Of a DNA stretch of 64,000 nt, positions 61,984-64,000 are shown piece by piece; the stretch's first letter is position 1; each line of letters starts with the position of its first letter. The DNA is from Nannochloropsis oceanica. Lineage: Eukaryota > Sar > Eustigmatophyceae > Eustigmatales > Monodopsidaceae. Below the pieces are notes generated by a model. That model saw only the letters and a list, made by a program, of their open reading frames with translations, made no database searches and was not told the origin of the DNA. The stretch spans positions 434,001 to 498,000 of the forward strand of contig CP038107.1 in assembly GCA_004519485.1 (NCBI GenBank), given 5' to 3'. The position numbers and the translations under genes were made by a program.

Positions 61984-64000
61984 ATGCAGTACGATGGCCA
62001 CTATTACGACGATGATGAAGCTGGAGAGAGTCTCCATGTCATGGAGGATTTGCAAGACTTGCCCTTGCCCGAGGCGCTGGCTATAGCACCCGACTTGTTA
62101 GGACACGAGGAAACCCGCCTGCCCGCAGCCTTTGCCTTGCTGGACCGCCTTAAGCTGCCGGCACCCGGTGACGACATGGCGGAGGGCGCTCCGAAGCTTT
62201 TGCGGCTTTTGGGGCGCTTTTTGGGTTACCACCCAGCAGTGTTGGAGCAGGTACTCGAGGCGTTGAGCTTGGGCGAATGCTCGGGTCCCATCATCGAATC
62301 ACTCCCCCTCCTTGTGGTAGGGGCCGGGCCGGAGGAGGTGGCCCAGGTAGTGGAAGCCTTGAAACAAGCGTTGCAAGAAGATTTGGCTGGATTGTTGTTA
62401 CCTGTGTTGGGGGCATTATTTGACTTACCCTTGGGGCCACGCTTGCGTCGGGAGGCCCTTGGACTAGCACAAGAGGCGTTGGCCGTGGTGCAGGATGCGG
62501 ACGTGCCGGTGGTGGTGCGGACGTTGCTGCGGACTTTGGATGAGCACAGTGACCCGGCTATCCTAGCACATATTCGCGCGGAGTGCGCAGGGCTTAGCGC
62601 GCAATCGACGGCGGTTTTGATGGAGGTCCTTGCGACCGCTCTTTCGACCAATCCTATGGTAGCTCGTATGTTACTCCTCAGCATTCGGTCCAGCACCGGC
62701 GCGGGGACCATCACAATGGAGGGGCAGCAACAGCAACAGCTCTCGATTGTGGATGCTTTGGTGTTGGTCTTGCTCTTTTCTCACCCCGCACACCAGCCCG
62801 TGGTCCAGGATGCCTTGCTCCGCTTTTTGGCCACCTCCCCGCTCTCCTTTAGCACGACCGAGGGCGCCGGTACCAGCAAGGGTAGCAAGAGCAGCAACAG
62901 CAGCCAGTCAATCGCATCACTCCTGTGTAGACTCGTGGACTTCACGTCTGACGCACATTGGCAGTCCTTGGCCGCGCCTTTATCAGAGCTGTCTCAGTGG
63001 TTGTTATTAAGCACCCTCTTGCCACCTCGTCCTCGCCTCGCCCAGGCATTGGAGCCCGGGCAACAGGCACAAGCTCTGGCCGCGCATCTTTTGCGACGGC
63101 TTTTTCAGATTCACGTTGGGTTGAGGGATGAGATTTTGGGGTTTCTCATGACTCTTTGTGTGTCGTGCGGGAGGGGGACGACCGCGCTGGAAGATGAAGA
63201 GGAGGAACAGCAGCAGACATCGAGAACAGCAGTGCTCCTCCCTTTGATGAAAGCCAGTCTATCTATTCTGGCTCGTCTGGCCCAAGAATCTCCCCGCGTG
63301 CTGGTACCCTATGCAGGCATGATGTGTGATCAGATTTTGAACAGCGCGTCCGTCTTGCCGGCGCCTGTCATGGGGCCCTTGCTTCGCGCCCTCACCCTTC
63401 TAGCACGCTCCCATGCGGCCTCAGGCATCGAAATCACCCTTATTATTTACATACAGAAGCAGCTTTGGACCAATTTCACCTCTGGTGGCGATGCAAGAGC
63501 AAGGAGCAGCAGGAGCAGTAGCAGCGGCAGCAGGAAGAGGATGAGGGGCGGACAGGTTTCTTGGGCAGTTGACGATATGGGGAGTGATGACGGTCGGAAG
63601 TTGACTAGCTTGGTACTGGCTGAGGCCTTGGTCTTTTTAGACAAAGAACCAAAAACTAAACAGTGCGAGGGTGAAGATGAGGACGCGGATGCGGACAAGG
63701 ACGATTTGTCGGGGATTTTGACTTGGGTCGTGCGGGCGGTGCCGATGGCTACTCCCAAAGTAGCTGCTAGTGGATTGCGGTTTCTTCTCCGAGTATTGGC
63801 CCGGCAGCAGCAGCAACAACAGCGGCAACGAATAGATGAGAACAGGATGACCAGGAGTGTGACAGCAATAGAGAGAGAGCTTCGACCGCAGGTGGAAGAG
63901 GTGACGGCGGGCCTGGCCAGTCGGCTGGGTCTGGTAGTAAGGTCCGAGGCTTTGATGGAGAAAGACAAGACACGCCTTTCCTATCTCCCTCTCGAACGAC
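61984..64000 (+). CDS. FANCD2-like Fanconi anaemia protein, N-terminal part (runs off window)
   Basis: Open from ATG 61984 to the last base, 672 codons with no stop. Long helical repeat protein. The segment GPIIESLPLLV...EVAQVVEALKQAL...LLLPVLGALFDL...RREALGLAQEAL...DVPVVVRTLLRTL...ILAHIRAEC follows the FANCD2 order (IITSLPEIL, ELSDLL, TVPILDVLSSL, VRQLVMDKLSSI, DLPVIIKFIL, VISELREKL). Later blocks (HVGLRDEILGFLMTLC; LIIYIQKQLWTNF) also fit. FANCD2 is monoubiquitinated with FANCI and clamps DNA at interstrand crosslinks. The ubiquitin-acceptor Lys region cannot be confidently located. Ser/Arg- and Gln-rich inserts interrupt the domain. A more upstream exon is possible because animal FANCD2 begins earlier. 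FANCI is the main alternative. Confidence 0.62.
   Translation, partial: MQYDGHYYDDDEAGESLHVMEDLQDLPLPEALAIAPDLLGHEETRLPAAFALLDRLKLPAPGDDMAEGAPKLLRLLGRFLGYHPAVLEQVLEALSLGECSGPIIESLPLLVVGAGPEEVAQVVEALKQALQEDLAGLLLPVLGALFDLPLGPRLRREALGLAQEALAVVQDADVPVVVRTLLRTLDEHSDPAILAHIRAECAGLSAQSTAVLMEVLATALSTNPMVARMLLLSIRSSTGAGTITMEGQQQQQLSIVDALVLVLLFSHPAHQPVVQDALLRFLATSPLSFSTTEGAGTSKGSKSSNSSQSIASLLCRLVDFTSDAHWQSLAAPLSELSQWLLLSTLLPPRPRLAQALEPGQQAQALAAHLLRRLFQIHVGLRDEILGFLMTLCVSCGRGTTALEDEEEEQQQTSRTAVLLPLMKASLSILARLAQESPRVLVPYAGMMCDQILNSASVLPAPVMGPLLRALTLLARSHAASGIEITLIIYIQKQLWTNFTSGGDARARSSRSSSSGSRKRMRGGQVSWAVDDMGSDDGRKLTSLVLAEALVFLDKEPKTKQCEGEDEDADADKDDLSGILTWVVRAVPMATPKVAASGLRFLLRVLARQQQQQQRQRIDENRMTRSVTAIERELRPQVEEVTAGLASRLGLVVRSEALMEKDKTRLSYLPLER

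Noticed and set aside
1-64000. Search by eye for transposons, LTR or virus-like elements, CRISPR arrays and tRNAs
   Set aside because: No reverse transcriptase, transposase, integrase or capsid motifs, no long terminal repeats, no regular repeat-spacer array and no convincing tRNA fold were seen.

Overview
This 64 kb window is nuclear DNA from a photosynthetic eukaryote, most likely a heterokont (stramenopile) alga of the eustigmatophyte type (Nannochloropsis/Microchloropsis-like). The genes are dense and on both strands. Most are split by short GT-AG introns (about 50-250 bp) with long pyrimidine tracts. Several plastid proteins (Psb27, lycopene cyclase, FBPase, a fused anthranilate synthase) begin with an ER-type signal peptide followed by a heterokont-style cleavage region (AFLAP, AFVLP, ASAFSP), as expected for a secondary red-lineage plastid. 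The species name is an inference; no rRNA or organelle marker is present.

Layout. 0-5 kb: 3' end of a ferredoxin-type glutamate synthase; a myristoylation-motif alpha/beta hydrolase with a RanBP2 zinc finger. 5-11 kb: photosystem II factor Psb27; a self-sufficient P450-reductase fusion (CYP102/505-like). 11-18 kb: secreted GH5 exo-beta-1,3-glucanase, an IGPS-like Trp enzyme, plastid FBPase. 19-26 kb: GSK3 kinase and a TM9SF nonaspanin, divergent. 26-33 kb: an apparent fusion of fumarylacetoacetase with maleylacetoacetate isomerase, threonine synthase, Tim23. 33-39 kb: fused anthranilate synthase TrpE-TrpG and the ribosome-biogenesis WD40 protein DCAF13/Sof1. 39-47 kb: a nephrocystin-3-like STAND/NACHT ATPase facing a TCP11-domain protein. 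47-53 kb: EAPP homologue, lycopene beta-cyclase, CCDC25 homologue. 53-58 kb: a low-complexity PX plus Rubicon-homology protein, probably one gene with the open frame just upstream. 58-60 kb: a divergent H2B/H2A pair with histone 3' stem-loops. 61-64 kb: LYRM4/ISD11 and the start of a FANCD2-like gene that leaves the window.

There is no operon logic. The shared theme is amino-acid and nitrogen metabolism (GOGAT, two Trp-pathway genes, threonine synthase, Tyr catabolism) mixed with housekeeping genes. No convincing tRNA, rRNA, CRISPR, virus-like element or transposon was seen. The most notable items are the FAH-MAAI fusion, the alphaproteobacterial-style TrpE-TrpG fusion, the P450-CPR fusion, the paired histone stem-loops with shared flanks, and several micro-exons. 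All splice sites were placed by eye from GT/AG consensus, frame continuity and family similarity.
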